A stretch of 64,000 nt of DNA, from contig VXRJ01000018.1 of the NCBI GenBank assembly GCA_009838525.1, forward strand, positions 209,077 to 273,076. Reading direction: 5' to 3'. The notes under the pieces were generated by a model that ran no database searches, was not told the DNA's origin, and worked only from the letters and a program-made list of their open reading frames with translations. A program made the position numbers and the translations under genes. Position 1 is the stretch's first letter, and each line of letters begins with the position of its first letter. Shown piece by piece: positions 21,791-30,289 of this stretch. The DNA is from Acidobacteriota bacterium. GTDB taxonomy: Bacteria > Acidobacteriota > Vicinamibacteria > Vicinamibacterales > UBA8438.

Positions 21791-22711
21791 ATGCAGAAGC
21801 TCGTAGAGCAGGAAAATGCCCCACGTGTGAATCCGCTGCGCGCGGCCCCCGCGCTGGCAGTGCAGTTCTTCCTGATCCCACTCGCCGTCGTCGGCATGGT
21901 AGTGCTGGTTTACGGCGGCTTTCGCATGCTGGTAACGACGGAGCGGACCCCACAGGAATTACTGGTCGACGTTCAGTCAGGTGGCCGTGAACGGAGGTGG
22001 CCGGCGGCGTACGAGTTGTCCCGGATGTTGGCCGATCCGCAAACCGAAGCACAGAATCCGGAGTTGGGCGCGGCGATCGTTCAGGCCTTCACTGATGCCG
22101 ATGGTGGCGACCCGCGGTTGCGGCGTTACCTGGCGCTGGCGATCGGAAGGCTCGCCGCTCCGCCCATCAACGCCGTGGACGAACTGCGGGGCGCGCTGAA
22201 CGACCCGGACAACGAAACCCGGATCAGTGTCATCTGGGCCCTCGCCTCGCTCGGCGACGTGGGTGTCGTGGCGGATATCGAGGCGATGTACGCCTCGGAC
22301 GATGCCGGCGTTCGAAAAATGGCCGTCTACGCGCTCGGAACGCTGCCGGGAAGCGGAGACCACGGCACGCTCCGGAACGCGTTGGATGATCCGGCGGCCG
22401 ACGTGCAGTGGAATGCCGCGGTGGCGCTGGCGCGGCATGGCCGGGACGACGGGATCACGGTGCTCCGCCGGATGCTGGATCGCGAGTACGTTTCTCGTAT
22501 GGTGACGCGCAGCGCAGCGGCGGAGGCAGCCATCGATCCGGTGAGCGAGGTCATCGTGAGCGGCTTGCAGGCAGCAGCGACGCTCGGAGCGGCCGAGTTG
22601 CGCCCGTCCGTCGAGGCGTTGAGCGAATCGGACGCCAACCTGCGAGTCCGTGAGGTGGCGATCAAGACCCTGGACGTGTTGAATCAGTCAACGAGGAGCC
22701 GGACCGGATGA
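21791..22711 (+). CDS. Membrane-anchored HEAT-repeat protein, first gene of bc-complex operon
   Basis: 306 residues. A transmembrane segment at about residues 23-46 is followed by a cytoplasmic or periplasmic alpha-solenoid built of HEAT/PBS-lyase-like repeats (for example RRYLALAIGRL, ETRISVIWALASLGD, VRKMAVYALGTLPG, VQWNAAVALARHG and VREVAIKTLDVL). No catalytic motif. Its stop overlaps the ATG of the Rieske gene (ATGA at 22708-22711), so it is made together with the complex. It may be an assembly factor or accessory subunit; that is inference from position. Confidence 0.75.
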   Translation: MQKLVEQENAPRVNPLRAAPALAVQFFLIPLAVVGMVVLVYGGFRMLVTTERTPQELLVDVQSGGRERRWPAAYELSRMLADPQTEAQNPELGAAIVQAFTDADGGDPRLRRYLALAIGRLAAPPINAVDELRGALNDPDNETRISVIWALASLGDVGVVADIEAMYASDDAGVRKMAVYALGTLPGSGDHGTLRNALDDPAADVQWNAAVALARHGRDDGITVLRRMLDREYVSRMVTRSAAAEAAIDPVSEVIVSGLQAAATLGAAELRPSVEALSESDANLRVREVAIKTLDVLNQSTRSRTG

Positions 22712-23388
22712 ATCCCCTGCTTGCCGTCATCGTGACCGGGATCGCCATGTTTGCGGCGCACATCCTGGTGATCCTGCTGTTTCGCGAGAAGCCGGCGCCG
22801 AAGCCGGCCGTGGTCAAGGCGCCGGCCCCCGCGGTTCGCGCACCCAGTCTGGCCGACCGGGTCGTGCCGCGCACGGCGGACGACATGTCACCGCTGATGG
22901 GTCGCCGGGGCTGGATGGGCCTCGCCTGGGGCGCCTTCACAGCGTCAACTGCGGGTTGTCTGGCCGCGACCGGCCGGTTCATGTTCCCCAACGTCCTGAA
23001 CGAGCCGCCCCAGCAGTTCACTATCGGCTTCCCCGGCGAGTACGCCGAGGGCGTGGACGAAAGGTGGAAGGACCGGTTCGGCGTGTGGGTAGTCCGGACG
23101 CCGTTCGACGACTACCACGAGTCGTCCGGCTTCTACGCGCTGCTCGTCACCTGCACGCATCTCGGGTGCACGCCGAACTGGCTCTCTGCGGAGAACAAGT
23201 TCAAGTGCCCCTGCCACGGCAGCGGATTCCGTCCCACTGGCATCAACTTCGAGGGACCGGCCCCGCGGCCGCTCGAGCGGGCGCGGATCGTACTGGCGGA
23301 AGATGGACAGATCCTGATCGACAAGGCGCGGAAGTTCCAGGAGGAGCTGGGGCAGTGGACCGACCCGGAGGCATTCCTCTCCGTCTAG
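22708..23388 (+). CDS. Rieske iron-sulfur protein of a cytochrome bc complex
   Basis: 226 residues. The [2Fe-2S] site is complete: CTHLGC at 149-154 and CPCHGS at 167-172, giving Cys149, His151, Cys167 and His170 as ligands, with Cys154 and Cys169 as the disulfide pair. GFRPTGINFEGPAPRPL is the usual loop after the second box. It has two hydrophobic segments before the soluble domain, at about 3-24 and 68-90, separated by a Pro/Ala/Lys-rich linker; most Rieske subunits have one. Takes electrons from quinol at the Qo site and passes them to the c-type haem protein. Translationally coupled to the HEAT gene. Confidence 0.94.
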   Translation: MNPLLAVIVTGIAMFAAHILVILLFREKPAPKPAVVKAPAPAVRAPSLADRVVPRTADDMSPLMGRRGWMGLAWGAFTASTAGCLAATGRFMFPNVLNEPPQQFTIGFPGEYAEGVDERWKDRFGVWVVRTPFDDYHESSGFYALLVTCTHLGCTPNWLSAENKFKCPCHGSGFRPTGINFEGPAPRPLERARIVLAEDGQILIDKARKFQEELGQWTDPEAFLSV

Positions 23389-23428
23389 GCGGGCCTCCCG
23401 CGACATGGCGCAAACGAACGAATGAACC

Positions 23429-24244
23429 ATGGCCAAGGCGAAAACGATTGATCCGCAGGAAAGCGCGCTGGTGCGCTTCTGGAACTGGCTGACCGAGACG
23501 CAGATCTGGAGGTCGGTCTTCCGGCACGCAGCGCCAATCAACGACCGCAACCGCGTGCTGGTAATGCTGTCGAACGTCTTCCTGCATCTGCACCCGGTCC
23601 GACTCAAGAAGCATGGCGTCCGCCTGCGCTACACCTGGTGCATGGGAGGGCTGAGCTTCTTCCTCTTCCTCGTACTGACGTTCACCGGCCTGCTGCTGAT
23701 GTTCTACTACCGGCCAACGCTCGAGTACGCCTACTCGGACATCGTCGGCCTTCGTGAGCACGTGCCGCTCGGCATCATGCGCGAGATGCACCGCTGGGGT
23801 GCGCACGCCATGGTAATCACCGTCTGGTTGCACATGTTCCGCGTGTTCATGACGGGCAGCTACAAGCCGCCGCGCGAGTTCAACTGGAACGTTGGCGTCA
23901 TCATGCTGGTGTTGACGTTGCTGCTGTCGTTTACCGGCTACCTGCTGCCATGGGATCAGCTGGCGATCTGGGCGATCACGGTCGGTGCCAACATGGCGCG
24001 CGCGACACCGTTCCTCGGCTATGAGGGGCCGGGCGCCGCTTTCCTCGCAATTGGCGACGTGCAGTTGGTCCACGCCGCCGACGACGCGCGGTTCGCGCTG
24101 CTTGGCGGCACATTCGTGGGCGAGGGCGCGCTGCTGCGTTTCTACGTGCTGCACTGTGTGGCGCTCCCCCTGGTAATCGGTTTCCTGATGGCGGTCCACT
24201 TCTGGCGCGTCAGAAAGGACGGCGGCATTTCCGGGCCCCTCTAG
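23429..24244 (+). CDS. Cytochrome b6-type subunit (N-terminal half of cytochrome b)
   Basis: 271 residues with four main transmembrane helices. Haem ligands are visible as two histidine pairs: HRWGAH...LHMFRVF with 13 residues between the ligands, and LHCVALP...AVHFWRVRK with 14 between. The 14-residue spacing in the second pair is the cytochrome b6 pattern, where bc1 proteins have 13. [16 protein letters not shown] is the conserved Qo-side helix. Together with the next gene it forms a split cytochrome b. It lies 40 bases after the Rieske gene. Confidence 0.94.
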   Translation: MAKAKTIDPQESALVRFWNWLTETQIWRSVFRHAAPINDRNRVLVMLSNVFLHLHPVRLKKHGVRLRYTWCMGGLSFFLFLVLTFTGLLLMFYYRPTLEYAYSDIVGLREHVPLGIMREMHRWGAHAMVITVWLHMFRVFMTGSYKPPREFNWNVGVIMLVLTLLLSFTGYLLPWDQLAIWAITVGANMARATPFLGYEGPGAAFLAIGDVQLVHAADDARFALLGGTFVGEGALLRFYVLHCVALPLVIGFLMAVHFWRVRKDGGISGPL

Positions 24245-24289
24245 GCGGACGGGCACATCTGAGTAGAGCGACGCACGAAGCAGGGACGC

Positions 24290-25369
24290 ATGATGGACGC
24301 GATTAAGGGATTCTTCAATTTCGTTTCCGATCCACGGCTGTTCTTCATCATGTCGGTGCTGGCGTTGGTTTTCATCGTCTGGAAGCGGGAGCTTTTCGCG
24401 AAGAATTCCGTCGGCTACGGCCTGATGGCCTTTCTCGGCGTCTTCTTCCTGTTCGGACTGACAGACGAGAACTTCGTCCTGATCATCGCGAAGCCGGACA
24501 ACGTCCCGATCGTTGCCCTCATCTTTCTGGTGATCTTCTTCACCTGGTACTCCATGCGCGAGGCGGTCCTGAATGACCAGCGGATGGCGGCCGGCGACGA
24601 TCCGATCGAGAAACAGGAATCAGACCGGGTGTGGGTCTGGCCCGATCTCGTCTACACGGAGCTCATTTCGCTCGTGCTCTGTAGCGCCATTCTGGTCGTG
24701 TGGTCGATCGTCCTCGAGGCGCCGATCGAGCAGCCGGCCAACCCCGCCAACACACCCAACCCTTCGAAGGCGCCCTGGTACTTCCTTGGCCTTCAGGAGA
24801 TGCTGGTCTACTTCGATCCATGGCTCGCCGGCGTCGTCCTGCCGAGCCTGATCATCGTCGGGTTGATGGCGATTCCCTATATCGATACCAATCCGAAGGG
24901 AAACGGCTACTACACGTTCAATGAACGCAAGGCCGAGATCACCATCTTCCTGTTCGGGTTCGTCATCCTCTGGTCGTCACTCATCGTCCTGGGCACGTTC
25001 CTCCGCGGGCCGAACTGGAACTTCTTCGGACCGTTCGAGTACTGGGATGTCCACAAGCTGGAGGCACTCAACAACGTGCAGTTGTCGGAATACTTGTGGG
25101 TGCGCGCACTCGGCACGTCGCTGCCCGACAATATCCTGCTTCGGGAGGGAGTCGGCATCATCCTGTCGATCGCTTACGTGACAGCGGTGCCGTATCTCCT
25201 GGCCCGCACGGTTCTCAAACGCTACTACGAGAAGATGGGGGCGACGCGTTTCTACGTCGGCGTGTTCCTCTTCCTGATGATGCTGTCGCTGCCGATCAAG
25301 ATGCTGAGCCGCTGGTTGATCAACCTGAAGTACGTCGTCTCCATACCGGAGTTCTTCTTCAACATCTAG
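24290..25369 (+). CDS. Cytochrome b C-terminal (subunit IV-like) membrane subunit, extended
   Basis: 359 residues with about eight hydrophobic segments. The Qo motif region reads NPSKAPWYFLGLQEML at about 163-178, where classical proteins have PEWY; the KAPWYF form is usual in split bc complexes of several anaerobic and acidobacterial lineages. Subunit IV in plastids is about 160 residues, so this protein has extra helices at both ends: about four before and two or three after the Qo motif. It would complete the quinol-oxidising core with the preceding cytochrome b6-type protein. Confidence 0.88.
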   Translation: MMDAIKGFFNFVSDPRLFFIMSVLALVFIVWKRELFAKNSVGYGLMAFLGVFFLFGLTDENFVLIIAKPDNVPIVALIFLVIFFTWYSMREAVLNDQRMAAGDDPIEKQESDRVWVWPDLVYTELISLVLCSAILVVWSIVLEAPIEQPANPANTPNPSKAPWYFLGLQEMLVYFDPWLAGVVLPSLIIVGLMAIPYIDTNPKGNGYYTFNERKAEITIFLFGFVILWSSLIVLGTFLRGPNWNFFGPFEYWDVHKLEALNNVQLSEYLWVRALGTSLPDNILLREGVGIILSIAYVTAVPYLLARTVLKRYYEKMGATRFYVGVFLFLMMLSLPIKMLSRWLINLKYVVSIPEFFFNI

Positions 25370-25378
25370 TCGAGACCT

Positions 25379-28204
25379 ATGCCTGACAAGAAGAGCATCG
25401 GACACGCCTACAACATCGATTTCCTGAACGTCGTCTTTGCGACGTCCAGCCTGTTCCTCTTCTTCACGACCATCTGGATGGTCTTCGACGACTTCGATCG
25501 GGAGTGGAAGGGCTACCAGCGGAACTTCGTCCTGCTGGAGGAGTACGTTACTTCCCTCAGCCTTCAGGCCGCGCAGGCCGGCATCGATCAGGAGAGGCTG
25601 CAGCAGCTCAACGCCGAGCGCGCGGCAGCCGAGCAGCAACTGGCACAGAACCAGGCGCAGGTGGACGGCCTCGAGGCGCAGCTGGCTGACGTCGAGGCGG
25701 ACTTCTATCGGACGAACCAGGAGTTCAACTTCCTGAAGGCGGACTACGATGTTGCGCGCTACGCCTACGAGGAGTTGCGCGAGGAGCATCCGGAGGAGGC
25801 GGTGGATGTCCGTCCCGAGATCGACGCCATGTACGAGCGGTGGGTCGACCTGGGCATCCAGGTCGAGGAGCTGACTGCGCGGCGCGATTCACTGCGCGCG
25901 CAGATCGGCGAGTACACCGGCGGTGTGACGGATGCCGACAACGAGATCCGCGAGTTGACGGCGGAGGCGACACGGCTCGCCGATCTCGTTGCGGACCTGC
26001 AGATCGACTTCGTCGGCGACGTGTTGCTGAATGCGCCGCTGCTCGACTTCATGGCGCCCAGCCTGACGGTGCAGCAGACGATTACGCCGAACGTGGTCGA
26101 TGAGCTGAACTTCATCCGCTTCCAGAAGATGGACCGATGCACCTCCTGCCACATCGCGATCGATCGCGAGGGCTACGAGGGGTATCCGCAGCCATATCGG
26201 ACACACCCGAATCTCGACGATTACGTCGGCAGTGCCTCGCCGCATCCGCTTGCGCAGGTGGGTTGCACTGTCTGCCATGAGGGAATGGGGCAGTCGATCG
26301 GCTTCATCCACGCATCGCATACGCCCGGCAGCGAGGACCAGATGCACGCGTGGGAGGAGCAGTACGGTTGGGAAGTGCCGCACCTGTGGGACTATCCGAT
26401 GCTCCCGACCGATATGACCGAGGCTTCGTGTTCCAAGTGTCACCGTGAGACGGTGCACGTGCCGGAAGCGGAGAACCTGAACCTTGCCTACGGGCTGTAT
26501 GAGCGGGCCGGGTGCTACGCCTGCCATACGACTACCGGCTTTACCGACTTGCGCAAGCCGGGTCCGGACTTGACGAAGATCTCGGCGAAGCTGACACCAG
26601 AGTGGGTGGCGAACTGGATCCGGGATCCCCGGGTCGTAAAGCCCAGCACCTGGATGCCGCGCGTCTGGTACAACTCGAACACCAGTTCACCAGAGGATGC
26701 GGTGCGCAACGAGGTGGAGATCGATGCCGTAGTTGCGTACCTCTATGCGAACTCGGGCGACCACACGTTCGCCGTGTCGTCGCCGCCGTCCGGGGACGCG
26801 GGCAGGGGTGAAGAGCTGGTCAACTCGACCGGCTGCCTGGCGTGTCACATCACCGAGGACATGAATCGGCTCGCCGCCGGTGCGCGCCGCACGTTCGGTC
26901 AGCCGCTGCAGAACATCGGCAACAAGACGAGCTATGAGTGGCTCTTCGACTGGGTGCGTGACCCACGGCACTTCAGTAGCGATACCTACATGCCGGATCT
27001 GCGCCTTACCGATCAGGAGGCGGCTGACGTCGCGACGTACCTGGCAACTCTAACCGGTCCGGACGGCCGCCCGGCGGAGGCCAGCTACACCCAGGCGGAC
27101 GTCACGGAGACGCTGCTTGACTACGTCCGTTCGGTGCTGCCGAACGCCGAGGCGCAGGAATTGGTGGGCGGGTTGTCAGCCGACGAGCAGCAGATCGAGT
27201 TGGGGCAGCGTGTGATCGGCCGCTACGGCTGCTTCAGTTGCCACGACATCAGCGGATTCGAGGATGCCCAACCGATCGGGATCGAGCTCTCCGAGGAGGG
27301 ATCCAAGCTGCTCCCGCGGCTCGACTTCGCTTTCGTCCATGACATCCCGCATACCAAGGTGGACTGGTTCAAGCAGAAGATGCGGGATCCACGCTCGTTC
27401 GACCGCAACCGGGTCCTGCAGCCGCTCGAGAAGCTGCGGATGCCGAACTATGGCATGAGCGAGGAAGAGGCGACACTATTCTCCACCGCGATCATGAGCT
27501 TCCAGACGAACGTGCAGCCGCTCGCGGCGCAGGTGCCTCGTTCCGCGCGGAACGACGGCTTGCGCGAAGGGCGCAACCTCGTGCGCCGGCGCAACTGCGT
27601 GGCGTGCCACGAGATCGAGGCGGACGGAGGCGACTACGTGCAGCTGGTGGACGATCCGTCCGTCGCGCCGCCCTTGCTGACGCCTCAGGGCGCCAAGGTG
27701 CAGCCGGACTGGATGTACGCGTTCTTCCAGAATCCGATCCCGATCCGCCCATGGCTTGACGTCCGCATGCCGACGTTCGATCTGGACGACGCGCACTGGA
27801 ACACGGCGATCGACTACTTCGGTGCGATCTCCGACACTATCGGCGAGTTCCGGTCGCACGCGGAGCTGACTACTGCCGACGTGCCGCGCGAGGGAGAAGA
27901 ACTGTTTGAACTGCTGCGCTGCCAGCAGTGCCATGTGCTCGATACCATTCCGGCCGATCAGCCGACCGACAATCTGGCGCCGGACCTGCGGATGGCGCGC
28001 GAGCGATTGCAGCCGGAATGGATCATCGATTGGCTCCGAGCCCCACTGGAGATCCAGCCCGGTACGCGGATGCCGATGTTCTGGACTGAATTCCCGGCGT
28101 CGCCCTATCCGCAACTCGACGCCGACGGCCAGGCGCAGTTGGAAGCCATCCGCGATTACATGCTGACGTTCCGCGGCGGGCCCAGCCCGCTCAGCGGGAA
28201 CTAG
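25379..28204 (+). CDS. Octahaem c-type cytochrome with N-terminal anchor and coiled coil
   Basis: 941 residues, one of the largest proteins here. A transmembrane anchor (about 14-36) is followed by a long Glu/Gln/Ala-rich coiled coil (about 50-215). Then come eight haem-binding CxxCH motifs, starting at residues 254, 296, 351, 379, 486, 618, 740 and 848. Between them, repeated cytochrome c-like units end in LTPEWVANWIRDP, YEWLFDWVRDPRHF and LQPEWIIDWLRAP, each followed by a distal methionine segment such as STWMPRV, DTYMPDL or GTRMPMF. It starts nine bases after the cytochrome b part, so it is very likely the electron-accepting subunit of this bc complex, facing the periplasm. No known enzyme motif was seen. 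Confidence 0.9.
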   Translation: MPDKKSIGHAYNIDFLNVVFATSSLFLFFTTIWMVFDDFDREWKGYQRNFVLLEEYVTSLSLQAAQAGIDQERLQQLNAERAAAEQQLAQNQAQVDGLEAQLADVEADFYRTNQEFNFLKADYDVARYAYEELREEHPEEAVDVRPEIDAMYERWVDLGIQVEELTARRDSLRAQIGEYTGGVTDADNEIRELTAEATRLADLVADLQIDFVGDVLLNAPLLDFMAPSLTVQQTITPNVVDELNFIRFQKMDRCTSCHIAIDREGYEGYPQPYRTHPNLDDYVGSASPHPLAQVGCTVCHEGMGQSIGFIHASHTPGSEDQMHAWEEQYGWEVPHLWDYPMLPTDMTEASCSKCHRETVHVPEAENLNLAYGLYERAGCYACHTTTGFTDLRKPGPDLTKISAKLTPEWVANWIRDPRVVKPSTWMPRVWYNSNTSSPEDAVRNEVEIDAVVAYLYANSGDHTFAVSSPPSGDAGRGEELVNSTGCLACHITEDMNRLAAGARRTFGQPLQNIGNKTSYEWLFDWVRDPRHFSSDTYMPDLRLTDQEAADVATYLATLTGPDGRPAEASYTQADVTETLLDYVRSVLPNAEAQELVGGLSADEQQIELGQRVIGRYGCFSCHDISGFEDAQPIGIELSEEGSKLLPRLDFAFVHDIPHTKVDWFKQKMRDPRSFDRNRVLQPLEKLRMPNYGMSEEEATLFSTAIMSFQTNVQPLAAQVPRSARNDGLREGRNLVRRRNCVACHEIEADGGDYVQLVDDPSVAPPLLTPQGAKVQPDWMYAFFQNPIPIRPWLDVRMPTFDLDDAHWNTAIDYFGAISDTIGEFRSHAELTTADVPREGEELFELLRCQQCHVLDTIPADQPTDNLAPDLRMARERLQPEWIIDWLRAPLEIQPGTRMPMFWTEFPASPYPQLDADGQAQLEAIRDYMLTFRGGPSPLSGN

Positions 28205-28213
28205 CGGGCGCGC

Positions 28214-28247
28214 GGAGCAAGCTCGCTTCTAGCCGGAAGCTTGCTCC
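28214..28247. terminator. Hairpin between convergent genes (octahaem cytochrome / pncA)
   Basis: Perfect 10-base inverted repeat, GGAGCAAGCT at 28214-28223 and AGCTTGCTCC at 28238-28247, with a 14-base loop, in the gap between two converging genes; the right arm lies in the end of pncA. There is no T run, so it may be a two-way RNA-stabilising or weak terminator hairpin. Confidence 0.45.
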
Positions 28248-28852
28248 TGGCTGGGTACAGAGGCTACTGCCGCGTCCGTTTCGACGAACTCCGCGCCGGC
28301 GGCGCGCATCTCTTCGATTGCCTGGGGGCCGTCTTCCGCATTCAGGTTGACAGCTGCGATGGCGTCCGACACGACCGACACCCGCAACCCCTGTCGGCAG
28401 GCGTCGAGAACCGACGCCCGAACGCAGTAGTCGGTCGCCAACCCGCAGACCGTCAGGTGTTCGACTCCGTGCAGGTCGAGAGCCTGGCCCAGGCGCTCGC
28501 CGGAGGCCGTCGTCCCTTCGAAGGCCGAGTAGCCGTCGGTGTCGGGCGCAGTTCCCTTGCTGACCACCGCAGTCTCGGGTGGCAGGGCCAGTCCCGGATG
28601 GAATGCGGCGCCGTTGGTTCCTGCCACACAATGAACGGGCCATACCCCGCCGCCTTCCGTGAAGTGGGACGACCCGGCCGGATGCCAGTCGCGCGACGCG
28701 AAGATCGAGGCGCCAGCCGAGGCATAAGCCGCCGTCAGGCGATTAATGAGCGGGACCACGCAGTCGCCCCCCGGTACTGCGAGGGCGCCTCCCGAGCAGA
28801 AGTCGTTCTGCACATCCACCACCAGGAGCGCCTGTCGGGTCCGTTCAGTCAT
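28229..28852 (-). CDS. pncA: Nicotinamidase
   Basis: Hydrolyses nicotinamide to nicotinate in NAD salvage. 207 residues, normal length. The catalytic triad is visible: Asp13 (VVDVQNDF), Lys99 (VVSKGTAPD) and Cys143 (ATDYCVRAS). Metal ligands are in SRDWHPAGSSHF (Asp55, His57, His63). WPVHCVAGT is the usual substrate-pocket segment. The gene is divergent from pncB, which uses its product, with only 53 bases between the start codons, so both promoters must overlap the coding starts. Confidence 0.95.
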   Translation of the reverse strand: MTERTRQALLVVDVQNDFCSGGALAVPGGDCVVPLINRLTAAYASAGASIFASRDWHPAGSSHFTEGGGVWPVHCVAGTNGAAFHPGLALPPETAVVSKGTAPDTDGYSAFEGTTASGERLGQALDLHGVEHLTVCGLATDYCVRASVLDACRQGLRVSVVSDAIAAVNLNAEDGPQAIEEMRAAGAEFVETDAAVASVPSQEQASG

Positions 28853-28905
28853 GGGTGGTAGATTACACCTGCCGTCGCGATGGCGACGGACCTGAAGGCT
28901 TAGCT

Positions 28906-30243
28906 ATGGCGACCGGACTCTCCACCGACCTGTACCAATTGACGATGGCGGCAGGTTACTTCGAAGGGGACGTCGGGGCCGTCGCCAGCTTCGAGTTGTT
29001 CGTGCGGGAACTGCCGCCGGAGCGAGGCTACCTGGTAGCGGCGGGACTCGATCAGGCACTCACGTACCTGGAAGAGTTCCGCTTCACGGCGGACGAGGTC
29101 GAGTTCCTCCGGACGGTACCGACACTGCATGGCGCACCAGCGCGTTTCTTCGACGACTACTTGCCGTCATGCCGTTTCACGGGCGATGTCTGGGCGGTCG
29201 CGGAGGGAACGCCGGTCTTTCCGAACGAGCCGCTGATCCGCGTGACCGCCCCGATCATCGAGGCTCAGATTGTCGAGACGGCGCTCCTGGCCACCGTGCT
29301 TTTTCAGACAGCGGTCGCCAGCCGCGCCTCGCGGATCGTTCGCGCCGCTGCCAACCGGCCTGTCTTCGAGTTCGGCACACGGCGCGCGCATGGCCTGGAA
29401 TCGGGACTCCTAGCTGCTAGGGCTGCCTGCATCGGGGGTTGTGCGGGAACCTCGAACGTCGAGGCGGGACGCGCCTTCGATCTGCTGCTGTCGGGCACGA
29501 TGGCGCACTCGTGGGTGATGATGCATGCCACCGAGCGGGAGGCATTCGAGCGTTTCGCCCGGCTCTATGGCGATCAAGCGATCTTGTTGATCGACACCTA
29601 TGGTCCGATCCGGGCGGTCGATCGAATCGTCGAGGCTGGGCTCACGCCGGCCGCCGTCCGGATCGACAGCGGTGATCTGCTGGAAAGCAGCCGGGCAGTT
29701 CGGAGGCGACTGGATGCTTCGGGTCTTTCCGCGACACGAGTATTCGCTAGCGGCGATCTGGACGAACATCGGATTGCGGACTTGATGGCGAAGGGAGCGC
29801 CGATCGACGCTTTCGGCGTCGGTACCGCTCTGAGTACGGTTGCCGACGCGCCCGCGCTTGGCGGCGTCTACAAACTGGTCGAGATCGAACGCGCCGGTCG
29901 CACCGAACCGGTCCTAAAACTGAGTCAGGACAAGGCGACGCTCCCAGGCAGGAAGCAGGTATGGCGGGTCACTGGCTCGGACGGTGCCGCGACGCGCGAC
30001 GTGATCGGCTGTCTGGATGAAGCTCCGCCTGCCAGAGGTGCGCCACTCCTTGCTCCCGTAATGCGGAGAGGCTGCCGTCTACATTCGGCCCTTCCGATCA
30101 CAACCGTCCGCGAGCGATGCGGTCGTGCCGTCGACCGCCTGCCGCCCGCCACGTTGCGGCTGGAGGGGGCCGTTTCCTACCGCGTGGACGTCAGCGAGCC
30201 CTTGATTTCTCTCGCCGCCATGCTCGGTTTCCCGCTCGGGTGA
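28906..30243 (+). CDS. pncB: Nicotinate phosphoribosyltransferase
   Basis: Joins nicotinate and PRPP to nicotinate mononucleotide. I choose the ATG at 28906 (MATGLSTDLYQLTMA), preceded by a TGAAGG ribosome site; an upstream frame adds 17 unlikely residues. 445 residues. Family blocks: STDLYQLTMAAGYF near the start, FEFGTRRAHG, AGTSNVEAGRAFDL, GTMAHSWVMMH (active-site histidine region), DTYGP and VRIDSGDL, then FGVGTALSTVADAPALGGVYKLVE. Acts right after PncA in the same pathway and lies divergent from it. Confidence 0.94.
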   Translation: MATGLSTDLYQLTMAAGYFEGDVGAVASFELFVRELPPERGYLVAAGLDQALTYLEEFRFTADEVEFLRTVPTLHGAPARFFDDYLPSCRFTGDVWAVAEGTPVFPNEPLIRVTAPIIEAQIVETALLATVLFQTAVASRASRIVRAAANRPVFEFGTRRAHGLESGLLAARAACIGGCAGTSNVEAGRAFDLLLSGTMAHSWVMMHATEREAFERFARLYGDQAILLIDTYGPIRAVDRIVEAGLTPAAVRIDSGDLLESSRAVRRRLDASGLSATRVFASGDLDEHRIADLMAKGAPIDAFGVGTALSTVADAPALGGVYKLVEIERAGRTEPVLKLSQDKATLPGRKQVWRVTGSDGAATRDVIGCLDEAPPARGAPLLAPVMRRGCRLHSALPITTVRERCGRAVDRLPPATLRLEGAVSYRVDVSEPLISLAAMLGFPLG

Positions 30244-30289
30244 CGTCGGAGTCGCGCGATTCTACAATCAACCACCATCGGGACAACCC

